Shown here piece after piece: positions 1 to 9,903 of a stretch of DNA of 64,000 nt; the first letter of the stretch is position 1, and every line of letters begins with the position of its first letter. The notes under the pieces were generated by a model. It did not search any database. It saw only the letters and a list, made by a program, of their open reading frames with translations, and had not been told where the DNA came from. The DNA comes from Phoronis australis. Taxonomy: Eukaryota > Phoronida > Phoronidae. The stretch is from assembly GCA_002633005.1 (NCBI GenBank), contig NMRA01000321.1:209509-273508 (forward strand). The letters run 5' to 3'. The translations under genes were made by a program, and so were the position numbers.

Positions 1-737
1 TGTTACTTCTTTCTCTTTTTGGAAATGTGCTTGATAATATACTTTTCATTCTCACAAATAATGTACTCATGTATCAGAATGTTCCTATCATGTTCAGGTT
101 AATTTGGTGTTTCAGATTTCGCAAGTATAATTGATTATCTGGGAATTCTTGGATAGCATCTGTGTCACTTTCACCAGCTTCAGCTTTACTGCTTACTGCT
201 GGTATCTTGAATTGTTGCTATGCGTTTCTATGTCTTTTCAATTTTTGATCCAATACTTGGTTTTCTACAGCCCAGCCACAGGACATGTACTTGTAAGATA
301 GGCCAGTTGGGCAATGCAGTTGTTTTCTGCACAAACGTTTGTGACAACTCTTCGTTTTTTCGATCTACTAACCCACAGAGTTCCACAGTCCACCAGCTTT
401 CGCCAGGATGCCTCTCAAAGCTTCTTCAAGTTCTGGTTCTCACGATGTTGTGCTGTTTGATAAACCTTGAATTATACAGGCATCACACTCCCTGGGAGCT
501 GCCATATTGATTTTACAAAGCACAGTACGATTTGGCTCTCTGATTGGTCAATTTAATAGAAAAGTGAAACCAAGTGACAGGAATGTGCACAATATTTATT
601 GCAACAAAAACACCTTTTTTAATAAAAATGTGCAAGTGTAGACGTGGCATTTGATTTATAGGTTGTTATCTAGCCACATAGAAAGAACTAGGTTGCCCTC
701 CAAAGTACTATGAGATCTGACCCACCGCCTAATTGGT
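1..737. other. No recognised gene; region upstream of the non-LTR element
   Basis: Both strands were read and no domain was recognised. The segment immediately before position 738 may be the untranslated leader or a decayed upstream part of the non-LTR element that follows, because an open but stop-interrupted frame leads into the 2A peptide. Confidence 0.4.
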
Positions 738-785
738 ATGTGCCTACTTTTAGCTGGCGATGTTGAAGAAAATCCTGGGCCTCAA
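738..785 (+). other. 2A ribosome-skipping peptide at the start of the non-LTR ORF
   Basis: Translation from the ATG at 738 gives MCLLLAGDVEENPGPQ, containing the exact 2A consensus D-V-E-x-N-P-G-P. In 2A peptides the ribosome fails to form the final Gly-Pro bond, releasing the upstream peptide and restarting at proline. Here the peptide follows an ATG closely, so the released piece would be very short unless translation starts upstream. The motif is perfect while the downstream coding sequence is badly decayed. Confidence 0.85.
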
Positions 786-834
786 AGACAATACTACCTT
801 TAATATCTTATTTTGAAATATTAATAGCATCAAA

Positions 835-1130
835 TCCACCAGCTTCTCCAGATTCGATCTTTTAAAAAACTGTGTTCTGTCTAACGATTATATGATTGTC
901 GCTCTTTGTGAAACTTGTAATTTTACCGAAGACGATTTTGATAATGAACTAATCATTCCTGGTTACATTGTAGTCTATCACAGTAACAGTGGCAGTGGCA
1001 TCATCATAATTACTAAAAATACACTCACATTTAAATTGTGTCCTAACTTAACCTGTTCTCAGTTATGCAACTGCTGGATCGAAATTTATTTTGGTAACAG
1101 AAAAAATACTATGCCTTGTTTTATCGATAA
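835..1130 (+). pseudogene. AP-like endonuclease remnant of the non-LTR element
   Basis: The frame around 892 reads IVALCETCNFTEDDFDNE, then IIPGYIVVYHSNSGSG and IIIITKN. This matches the family pattern in which a catalytic Glu sits in an (A/L)-x-E-T-W-like block, followed by 'PGY' and a glycine-rich GG(V/I)-like strand. Upstream, out of the ATG frame, an F-N-I-x-S-I-K-like stretch resembles the start of such domains. The Trp after E-T is replaced by Cys and the C-terminal half is missing or shifted, so this is a broken copy. Confidence 0.65.
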
Positions 1131-1540
1131 CCTTCTCAGTCACCAACTGAAAGAAAACACAACTTCAAAGCCCTAGCTGATCAGTTAGCGGAAAGTAACA
1201 AATTGTGATTTTAATGTCCAAAACTCTACATGGTATCATGATGGCCATGACAATACGGCTACAATATGACTACAATTGTTTGACATCTTATTGTCTAATG
1301 ACTGCATACAGCTCATTAATGAAATACATTTTTCAGCTTGGTATATACCCGTGTTCTTGGAAACATGGAATCATGGTCCCTAGACAAAAAAGACTCCAAA
1401 ACTGAAATTTCAAATTATCGCCCAAAAAGTTCACTTAACACCCTATCCAAAATCTTCAAGAAGATCATTTCTTAACCTATTCTTACATTTCTCAAACAAA
1501 ACAATTTTATCTATCATCGTCAATTTGTTTTTTTTTGCGT

Positions 1541-2383
1541 GGGAGCAGCACCGTGGCGCAACTTGTTGAAATAGCACATGAGATTCAATTACGTTTTGAG
1601 AAGGGTGAAAGTGTCTGGTCCATTTTTCTAGATGTAATATCTGCTTTCGAATGTGTCCCTCACGACCTTCTACCCCACAAACTTCGATCCTATGGCATTA
1701 CTGGGAATCTTTTAAACGTGATCACCTCATTTCTCTCAGGTCGTGCATACAGTGTTCGTGTGGTCTGTGTTCTTTCAACTTCACCCCTTCATGGTTTTGT
1801 AAACGCACAGGTGTACCGCAGTGTAGCGTATTGGGCTTTCTTCTCTTCTTGCTCTATATTAATTACCTTCCAGATAACATGTCATGTAGCGCGTACCTTT
1901 ATGTGGATGACACGGCGCTTTTTTACCCCTTGGAAGGGAGCAGCCCTGAAAGTTCTTTGCAGCTTCAATACGACTTGAACAAACTCAGCTATTGACCACA
2001 AGAATGGAGAATGAATTTTACACAGAAAAAAATCTGTGAATGCTATCTTACTTGTTGACAAGTCATATGACCTTAAAGTTAATGACGAAGTCATTCCTAG
2101 AAAACAGTCGCACAGACATCTTAGTATACTGTTAGATGAAAAACTCTCATTCACACATCACGTTCGGGAGCTCGTACAAAAATCTCAGAAACTAATTAAC
2201 CCACTTAAGCTTGTTTATGGTCATCTGAATTCTACACATTTAGAAGTTCTTTTCAAATCCTTTACACTCCCACATGTCGATTGGTGTGATCTTATATTAT
2301 TCTACCAGTCTGCCAATACTGGTGCACTCCAGCATTTGGAAAAATTACAGTATCAAGCTGCCTTACTCATAACTGGAGCGTAA
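1541..2383 (+). pseudogene. Reverse transcriptase remnant of the non-LTR element
   Basis: Several frames together cover the domain. The first frame (1541-1760) carries the LDVISAFECVPHDLL block, equivalent to the RT motif with the first catalytic Asp, and the GITGNLLNVITSFLSGR block. A second frame carries GVPQCSVLGFLLFLLYIN and then YLYVDDTALF with the catalytic DD pair. A third frame from 2036 carries the thumb-like HRHLSILLDEKLSFTHH region and LFKSFTLPHVDWCDLILF. At least two frameshifts and a stop between 1995 and 2036 make the copy inactive. Confidence 0.8.
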
Positions 2384-2850
2384 AGGGGATCCAGTAGTGT
2401 TAAGGTTTTGTATAGTCTCAAGAGGCCCAAACTGTCTACTCGACGCAACCTTCACATGACCACATTTACTTTCAAAGTAATAAACAACGTCGACAACGCC
2501 TCTGTCAAAAAATTATTTGATCTATATACGAAATAAAGCCATGCTTATGGTTTGATATCCTCCGCTCCATATGCAATTCCTCCGTCGTTCAGTCAGGCAT
2601 TCAGAAGGTCTGTTGTGCATCTACAACCGGAATTCTCTTCTTGTTTTTGTTAAGGAAAGCAACTCTTTTATGAGTATAAACATAAATTTAGAACTGCTTT
2701 TCATAATTTTGATAACCCAACAACCCTGACTCAATTCTCCCTTCCCCACGAAAACAAAATAGCATTGTACATTGTCTTTTCCTCAACTCCAACAAGTTTA
2801 GGCACAACTTTAGTAATGACTCTCAATTAATTCCTCCCAAACAACGTTGG

Positions 2851-4045
2851 CAAATTTTTATGTATCGGTTATAAATATTATTGCTTCTGATTTCCATACA
2901 TGTATCTGTACATGTTTTTGTTTTTTATTTGTTCATATTAGCATATATGCATATTGGAATACTTATGTTAGATATTACTTAAATGTATATACCTCTATGT
3001 ATATTACTTTTACAACCCAGATACAATGCTTCGCGATTTCTTGGTTTGTAATTATGTTTTTGTATGTTCTGTTTATTGTTCAATAATTATATATCACCTT
3101 AAAAATCTGACTGGTCAATACCCTGCCCTGGCCCACTAACTCAAAATCTTGGAAATGTCCCTGAGTCCAGTGCTTGAAACAAAAACAGAACAGCTGTTTA
3201 ATATGTTAAAGAACATTTCAAAATTGCGTTACTCGTTTATATATGTATGTGTTTTAGTTTTTTTAAATATGTAGTGTGGCATGAAATAGTTGTTTTTTAT
3301 TATTCTACCCTAGGTTTTCATTATTTCAAATATACATACTACAGCTCTGATCATGCTATTTTGAACCTGAAGTACATCTCTTCATTGATTGGATTAAGTT
3401 TTCTTTCCTTGTCTCCTATTCACGAATTCGCCGTTAGTACTTGAAAACGAGGAGTTATGTCCTAACTACAATGGTTCTACATGTTTGTAACCCGCATACT
3501 TTCACGTTTGTATTCCTTTGTGTTTAGCATACATGTACCTTCCGGTGAAGCTAAATCCCCCATTTTTGAAACGTACCCCTATTGTCTAACTCAGAAATCA
3601 TATTGGTAATCATTTCAGTTCAAGCAACTCCTTGATTGGTCAGTTTATTATTTGGCAAGCAATCTGATTGATCTACTGTATTTACCTCTTTGCTAGTTAG
3701 TTCATGTTCTCACTGTCACTGCCAGAAGTTCTTAATACAGGTACATCAGTCACTGTGATATCTCGAACCACTTTGAATTTTTCGATGTAACCCACAATCT
3801 GAAAAAATGTCATATACAACATCGAACATTAATGGCATTTCATCATGGAAAGACGATATTCGTGTGTGGTCAAATAGTATGTATGGTAACATTTAAACTG
3901 TTTGGTAGAATCGAAAGCAGTTGAGGACAATCGTTGAAAATTTTAGAAGTTTGAAATCATTCAATTATTCACAGATGTTGCGTTGAAAAGATTTTACGCT
4001 ATAATTTGTAAAAGGACATTGCCTATTAAGCGTAATCTCATGACA
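2851..4045. other. Gene-poor AT-rich spacer with a short repeat fragment
   Basis: No coding domain was recognised. It contains a fragment of the short interspersed repeat annotated separately at 3105-3172. Confidence 0.4.
3105..3172 (+). repeat. Fragment of a short interspersed repeat (3' part)
   Basis: The text around CTGCCCTGGCCCACTAAC and CTCAAAATCTTGG is shared with longer copies at 34872-35042 and 43402-43565, which read CTGCCCT..., AACTCAAAATCCTG and then a CCTGAG block. Only the 3' part is present here. Confidence 0.6.
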
Positions 4046-4049
4046 TCAA

Positions 4050-4422
4050 CAATGAGTGGAACTCGGTCTGCATATTAAAAGCATTTGGTAAAATATTGTC
4101 TTGCAATTGGAAATGTATGGCCGGTTCATCAAAGACATGCAGTCACATTGGTGCTGTTTGGTGGAAAATTGAATACACTGTCGGAATGGGAATGGCGGGA
4201 ACTAGCTGCACAGACTTGTTAGCAAATTGGAATAAAGGAATCAAGCGGAATATTGAGGCAAAAATTCCTAGTAAAATAGCTTTCACAAACCCAATCTTAC
4301 ACCACAATATCGTTGAAGATTGTGATAATGCCAGTGCTAGAAGGGATGTGCCTATGTTTTCATCTCAACAGACTTTCCAAGAATATTGTAATAAGTCGTG
4401 CTGGCTTCCCTTATACAGTTAA
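4050..4422 (+). pseudogene. SWIM-type zinc finger remnant (YqaJ-associated invertebrate protein family)
   Basis: The frame reads GKILSCNWKCMAGSSKTCSH, then IGAVWWKIEYTV and TGTSC-like text (AGTSCTDLLANWN). This matches the SWIM Cys-x-Cys...Cys-x-His pattern in proteins that often also carry a YqaJ recombinase-like domain in invertebrates. The first pair is C-x3-C rather than C-x-C, which suggests a two-residue insertion. The frame ends at 4422 with no YqaJ domain after it, and no start or convincing splice sites were found. Likely an exon fragment or pseudogene. The family assignment is from motif memory and untested. Confidence 0.5.
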
Positions 4423-4769
4423 AAGGGACATTTATTGATAAACTATTCAATAGAAAGCCATTTTATTTCCAACTACGTATTCCCCATTTAAACTTCCATC
4501 AGGGCTTGCTGCTAACACGCTTTCTGAAGAATGAACTGAGAGCGCACCGTGTGTAGTAATGAATGACATACTGAGGCAGTCCAATTCTTTCCTTTCGTTC
4601 AGACTCTCACACCGTGTGAGCTGTCGAGGCAGTAATTGACCTAAATCGCAAGCTCCGCCCCATTGCGTAATGTCGACTAACAAACAATAAGTTTTACCCA
4701 GCAAAGTAAGGTTTGTCGAGTAAAGTGGCGGCTTGGAAACGAAGGTGTGTCACTAATGCTGCGTTCTAA

Positions 4770-4970
4770 ATGGTCAGTTATAGACCGGGATCCCAGAGCT
4801 TTTTTGGGAATGAAAAGGTGACCAGTTTTGTTTGGTACCACAGTGGCCTCTGGGTATCCTCATGCTTGGAAATGGCCGTCTGGCAGGTTTGCTCTGGTGG
4901 GTGGGGTCAGGGGAGCCAAGAGAATGCAACTCAAAACTTGAGCTAGATCAACTTTTCTGGTAACCACTTT
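4770..4970 (+). repeat. Left arm of a 200-bp inverted repeat pair
   Basis: This segment, beginning near GGGATCCCAGAGCTTTTT and ending near TTGAGCTAGATCAACTTTT, reappears as its reverse complement at 11650-11840. Both share the blocks CCGTCTGGCAGGTT, GAGCCAAGAGAATG and GGGTATCCTCATGC. It is followed at once by related tandem monomers, which suggests the end of a larger element. Confidence 0.75.
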
Positions 4971-5059
4971 AAACTGCCTTGGATACCTCCTACGTAATCC
5001 AACGTATCAAAATTTGTCACTGCCAGACAATTTCAGTGATGGGAATTTTCAGCCAAACG

Positions 5060-5640
5060 GTTATAAACAAGATAAAAAATTGAGCTAAACCAATCCAAGA
5101 AGTAACCAATTGAAACCAGTTGCAAAATATTCACCCTGGGACCAGGTATCACGAATGGACACTGCCAGACAAATCTAGTGGTGGGTTAACCCTTTCAGAT
5201 ACGCCCAAATACCCGAGTTGAGCTAGATGAACCCACAAGGTAACCGTTTGAAACCAAGTGCACGATATTCAGCATCACTATACATGACACAACAGTTTGA
5301 TGCCAAACAATTTTAGTGGTGGAATGTCCTGGCAGACGATTATCAACAAGAATTAAAAATTGAGCTACATCAACCCAAGAGGTAACCGGTTTAAACCAGT
5401 TGCAAAATATTCACCCTGAGCCCAGGTATCACGAATAAACTCTGCCAGATAAATCTAGCGGTGGGTTAGCCCCACCGGACACGCCCAAATACCTGAGTTG
5501 AGCTAGATCAACCCATTAGGTAACCGTTTGAAAACAATTTCACGAAGTTCAGCATCACTGCACTTGGCACAAAAGTCAGATGCCAAACAATTTCAGCGGT
5601 GTGGTGCCCCGTCAGACAAATTATAAGGAGCCGAAACAAA
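5060..5640 (+). repeat. Tandem array, about 145-bp monomers in a 280-bp higher-order unit
   Basis: Recurring landmarks are GAGCTA(G/A)A(T/C)CAACCCA, GGTAACC, AACCAGTTGCAAAATATTC, CAGGTATCACGAAT, TGCCAGA and GTGGGTTA. The block around CAGGTATCACGAAT occurs twice about 280 bp apart, with a divergent monomer in between. The array continues the arm at 4770-4970 and is matched in opposite orientation at 6715-7060. Confidence 0.75.
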
Positions 5641-6000
5641 ATTGATTATAAGACCATTCACGCTGAATAAGCGTCACATTGGGATTGGGTAACCAGGCAC
5701 TTCGATCTTTAATAAGGCCAGTGAGTCCGTACGACATAAGTCACCACATAAGATCAGAGATTTTTGTCCGCAAGTTTACGTCAGGTCATGAAAACAAGAA
5801 ACATCGCTATATCAACATTTCCCCGACAATGCTCGATGCATTTTTGCCCTGAACCGTCCAAACAATGGAAGAAGGGTAACATTTTGGGAATAACGAGTCC
5901 AGTTAATTTTCAGTTTAGTTAGATTGACAATCATTTCACTTTCACACAGATATGCGGACAATGGAACTGTTCGCTTTCTGTATTCTCAGTCATCGAGGCG

Positions 6001-6048
6001 ATGGCCTCGGTCATCCACATTGGGGAAGGCAGTATCCAACTACTACAT
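6001..6048 (+). other. Possible first coding exon (very weak)
   Basis: An ATG in good context (GGCGATGG) opens MASVIHIGEGSIQLLH and meets a GTATGT donor-like site at 6049. No following exon was found and the reading could be chance. No family is recognised. Confidence 0.15.
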
Positions 6049-6714
6049 GTATGTATAATCTTTTTGGAAATCATGGCTGATTTGCAGTTGAATCAAATAA
6101 TGATTCTAGTTTATGTTTCACTATTTTACTTTATTATTAACAGTAACATCCAGGAGGGTTCGGGGGCTTCAACCGAACCCCTCGTCCGCTGAAAAAGTCC
6201 AGTCCCAGCATATTCGTTAAACAGAGGATTCAAATGAACAACAAAAATAAAACTGTTGCAGCTACTGGTGCTACTAAGTACAATGGCAACTAAATTGGTA
6301 ATAAATTTGAATTTGCTTCTGATTCAAAGCGCTTCACGTGGCATCGGGCCGTACTCGGCCACATTCGTCTGAGTGTCGCTGTTTGTGTAGATGACAAGGT
6401 CGTGCATACGATAAGAGGAGGCTTTATGTTATTCATAAACTATGCTCGTGGTGGCTACACCAAAGGGTAAAAAGGGAGTCTAGAAATGAATGTCTATAAT
6501 CAAGCATGAAAGTCTAGCCCTACGACCTACATGTAAGTAAGCTACATGTACATAACAAAGAGAGAGCTCCCAAAAATGGTGTGGCGTGAATGCCTTAACC
6601 TCGGCCAAGAAACCAAACAGAAGAAAACTGCTATTTTGGTTTAATTGCAAGCGTATCATGGTAGAAGTGTAGGCGTTTTCAAATTTTGAATTGAACTGTG
6701 ATCGGCATATACTG

Positions 6715-7060
6715 TATGTTAGATTGGTCTAGCTCAACTCAGGTACTTGGGCGTGTCTGGCGGAGATAACCCACCGCTAGACTTGTCTGGCTGTGTTTTT
6801 CTTAATATCTGGGCTTACGACGAATATTTTGCAACTGGTTTCATGCGGTTACCGCTTGGGTTGATCTAGCTCAACTCAGGTATTTGGGCGTGTCTGGCGG
6901 GGCTAACCCACCACTAGATTTGTCTGTGCGTATTCGTGATACCTGGGCTTACGGTGAATATTTTGCAACTGGTTTTGAGCGGTTACCTTTTGGGTTGATC
7001 TAGCTCAGTTTTAACCCTTTTTGATAATCGTCTGGCAGGGTCACACCACCACTGAAATGG
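6715..7060 (-). repeat. Inverted counterpart of the 145-bp tandem array
   Basis: At least two and a half monomers of about 144 bp occur here in reverse orientation to the array at 5060-5640. Shared blocks include TTGATCTAGCTCAACTCAGG, GGGCGTGTCTGGCGG, TAACCCACC and GAATATTTTGCAACTGGTTT. The two arrays face each other across about 1.1 kb, a foldback arrangement. Confidence 0.75.
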
Positions 7061-7215
7061 GGCTATTCGGAGAGTTCTCCTCGCGGTGTCGCTGCTGTAC
7101 TAGTGGTGATTGAATTGCGCATGTGTCGCTGTCTGCATGTAAACAGCTGCTAAAAGAGACGGATTTTTATCAAAATACGTCGTCGTGCTAAGCCTTATTA
7201 TTGCTATTTTCCCTG

Positions 7216-7360
7216 ATGCAAGACTTCGACAGGTGGTCACAAATTCCCCAAAGACGTAAGATTACTACATTCGTGGAGAATTGCGGTCAAAAGGGTCAAC
7301 CAACTGAGAAAAAGTGTGGGGATGACGAAGCCCCATTGAGAGACTACATAACGTTACTTA
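7216..7360 (+). CDS. Candidate first coding exon, unknown product
   Basis: From the ATG at 7216 the frame reads MQDFDRWSQIPQRRK, then ITTFVENCGQ and a lysine-rich stretch ending near DYITLL. It meets a strong donor (TTA|GTAAGT) after 7360 in phase 1. The exon lies between the inverted tandem array and the TTAA-flanked THAP element. The start context is poor (C at -3) and no acceptor-matched second exon was identified. No domain is recognised. It could be host, or an exon of an element. Confidence 0.3.
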
Positions 7361-8184
7361 GTAAGTTTTCAGCAATCAAGTTTCTAACGACATCGTTCGG
7401 TGATGTTATTCCCACCAGTTACGCCACTGAATAACGGATTTATTGAATGAAAATAAGTGTTTCTTTTCGGGAACTCACCCGGTACTCGGATGCCGAGTAC
7501 GCTAGCAGCACATGTTTACATAATGTCCTGGGTGGGAATGCGCTCAATATAAGAGGTGTATGGTACGTGAAGAAGTCAGGGGTGACTTTTTCACAGCAGT
7601 TTCTCTTCAGAGCTATGCTGTGTCCAATAAAATTATCTAGAAGAGTGAGTTCCCTTATTTTATAGCAGACCCCATCCCCAAGACTACCAGATTAGTTACC
7701 GAATTAAAGGAGCATGCCACCCAAAAAACAACCTAATTTGTATCAATTTATATGGAGTAGTTCTACTCCATAACGACACCTACGGTTGCGTTACCTGACA
7801 CCTGACGGCAGACGGAGGTGTTGAAATTATCCAATGACGCCATCGGCTTCACACGCAGTTTGTTCAGCAGTTCGCAACACGGGTTACTGGTGTCAGCTTA
7901 TCGCTTGAAGTCATCGTTTAACGGCAATAAATCATCAAACTTCGATGTAAAACCCTTAAAAATACACCGAGTTTTTTTAAAAACTTGTTGTTTTATTTCG
8001 CTCTTACGGCTTTATTGGTATTTGGACATTCCGTAGCCTACAAAGTTTGGCAGGCCAATAAGGTCCGTAGCAGGAATTTGGGGTCTGTTCGGAGATAATT
8101 TCGAAGTATTTTCCGTGAGATACAGACAGGAGAACACAGATCTGGGTTGTTTAGACTTGTAATGTTTTGATTTCTAAACACAAA

Positions 8185-8282
8185 ACGCTTGTTATCCTGG
8201 CCAGTGGCTCGGAGCCCGATCAGGCCCGTCGCGGCCGGCCGGATTGACTCGTTATCCCGGCCAGTGGCTCGGAAACTGATCA
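8185..8282. repeat. Two-copy GC-rich unit inside the THAP element
   Basis: The blocks TTATCC(T/C)GGCCAGTGGCTC and TGATCAG occur twice about 62 bp apart, separated by a CG-rich GGCCGGCCGGATT stretch. The plus-strand copy of the element has a single unit near 32950-33008 in the matching orientation. Confidence 0.7.
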
Positions 8283-8995
8283 GACATCACGAACATAAAC
8301 CAGCCAAAGTTCATTGAAAACTAAACTTCCAGACAAGAAAATACTATACTAGTGAGCCAAAGTGATGTGCACCTGATTATGTTGGCGAATTAGGTACGAA
8401 ACTGCAAATCTACTTACTCGTCGGGGGCCACGAATTCAGGCTCCGCTTTGGCCACATCACCGTCAGGGCAGAAGTTGTACATTGACAATCATTATTTGAG
8501 TAATGTAAAAGGAAATAAAGGTTCCCCTAACACCTAGCCATGGGATGGAAATCGAGTTGTTTCACAACTGTTTAAGCCAGCAAACACTAAATTAGCATGA
8601 GGTCACACGGCCTTGGTTTCCCGTCAATTAGTTTTATTGTACCAGAAGCCGGTAACGCAGTGATTTATCCATTGCTGGCTTCTGAAATAATTTGCACTCA
8701 CGAACACTCCAAAGGCATTACAAATTGCATCTAATGAGACAGACTTTGCTTCATTTTTGTATAAATACATGTATTGGTCAGGGTGAGAATACTTCATTTT
8801 GAAACAGAACGCTCAGTAATAAACGTCAACATGGCAACTCGCAATCCCCGGACTTAGGACGAGCTAGAGCTCATCAGTCCCTACATCGCTGGTGGATCGT
8901 TAAGTTTTACAAGCTATCAATTCGAACATGAATACATTGATGAAGAAATACTAGAAATCCGCCGTGAACAAGCTCAGACAACGGAACGTATGGAG

Positions 8996-9235
8996 TTATT
9001 TGATAAGCCGGCATTCGTCAGGCACTGTCGACGTCTGCAGGCCACAGACACGGAGATGTTTCACGGCCTCATACTTGCTATTTACAGCGTGAATTTCATT
9101 CTTCACTACCATGAGCCACTTCCTAAGCATTTCGGACTTTCGAGGAAGTAAAAAAACGATATACCCGCTTTTCTCGCAGCTGCTTAGTTCGGACAAGCGG
9201 GAACACTGCATCATAGCGGCATTCACTCTGCATAT
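8996..9235 (-). pseudogene. THAP-domain exon, degenerate copy
   Basis: The minus-strand frame reads NAAMMQCSRLSELSSCEKSG, then VFLLPRKSEMLRKWLMVVKN and NHLRVC-like text (KHLRVCG). The order fits a THAP fold: an N-terminal cysteine pair, an F-x-L-P block, a K-W-L helix, then an R-V-C block. The zinc-ligand Cys-x2-His is missing, since the sequence after R-V-C diverges at once. The corresponding exon at 32027-32290 is a clear homologue. Not functional as a zinc finger as it stands. Confidence 0.65.
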
Positions 9236-9903
9236 GAACCACTGACGTCGCTAGCGTCGTTTCTCACCTTCCTCACAGGTTAACGCGACACCTCTTGGCA
9301 AGGTATGGTCGACCGTATGCGAGGCGAAGTGGATATAGACCGATTAAGACGGCAAAAAAGACTAATTCAATCGGGTGGCATTCTCCTTTAACATGAATAA
9401 GCTATTCAGTAAACGTCGTAACATTGTATTGGAATAAAAATTGTCACCTGGAATGAATTTTACTTGAGGTCAGAAGCACATTTTTGGTGTCGTGAAAAAT
9501 GCACATTGTTAAATCACTTTTAGCCTGTTTCACATATTTTAATTCAGATCTTAAACAAGACATGGGTACAAAGGTTATTAATTTCTACATATAAACATGA
9601 AGATGAAACGTCAAGTATGTTCTGCCTGACTAAAGTAGTTTTGTCTTGTCTTTTCTTTTATACTTTGCTAGTATTTCTCTGACTATTCTGTTACAGGTGA
9701 GAGAAAACTATTGAAACCATCCAGCTGTCCGTCTATTTCACCTTTGGACACATTGAAAAGCAATCCTTCATCAATAACTTGAGAGAATTGAATGTTATTC
9801 AGAAATTCATCACCTGATATGCCTGATTATGGACTCCCTCGTAATGTTGTTTCTTTCTGTGCTTTTTCAGTTTGCCATTTGTTTTTAAATACGCTGATAA
9901 TTG

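Larger units (their letters stand above)
738..2850 (+). mobile_element. Decayed APE-type non-LTR retrotransposon (CR1/Jockey-like) with N-terminal 2A peptide
   Basis: Three landmarks appear in the expected order: a 2A peptide, an AP-like endonuclease remnant and a reverse transcriptase remnant. The frame is broken repeatedly by stops and frameshifts. The C-terminal region continues in shifted frames to about 2850. 2A-like peptides at the N-terminus of APE-type non-LTR retrotransposon proteins are known from several marine invertebrates, which supports the assignment. No poly(A) tail or target-site duplication was identified with certainty. The element is no longer able to encode a complete protein. 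Confidence 0.8.
7705..9391 (-). mobile_element. TTAA-flanked terminal-inverted-repeat element carrying a THAP exon
   Basis: The left end reads TTAA then AGGAGCATGCCACCC. The right end, read on the minus strand, is TTAA then AGGAGAATGCCACCC, so both ends carry a matching 15-bp inverted repeat next to TTAA. Inside, on the minus strand, is a THAP-domain exon (8996-9235), then an exon-like block ending at a GTAAGT donor near 8415, then a GC-rich 60-bp unit present twice (about 8190-8280). A second copy of most of this sequence lies on the plus strand at 31862-33046. TTAA target use is known for piggyBac-type elements and THAP domains for P-type transposases. Which family this is remains unresolved. 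Confidence 0.6.
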
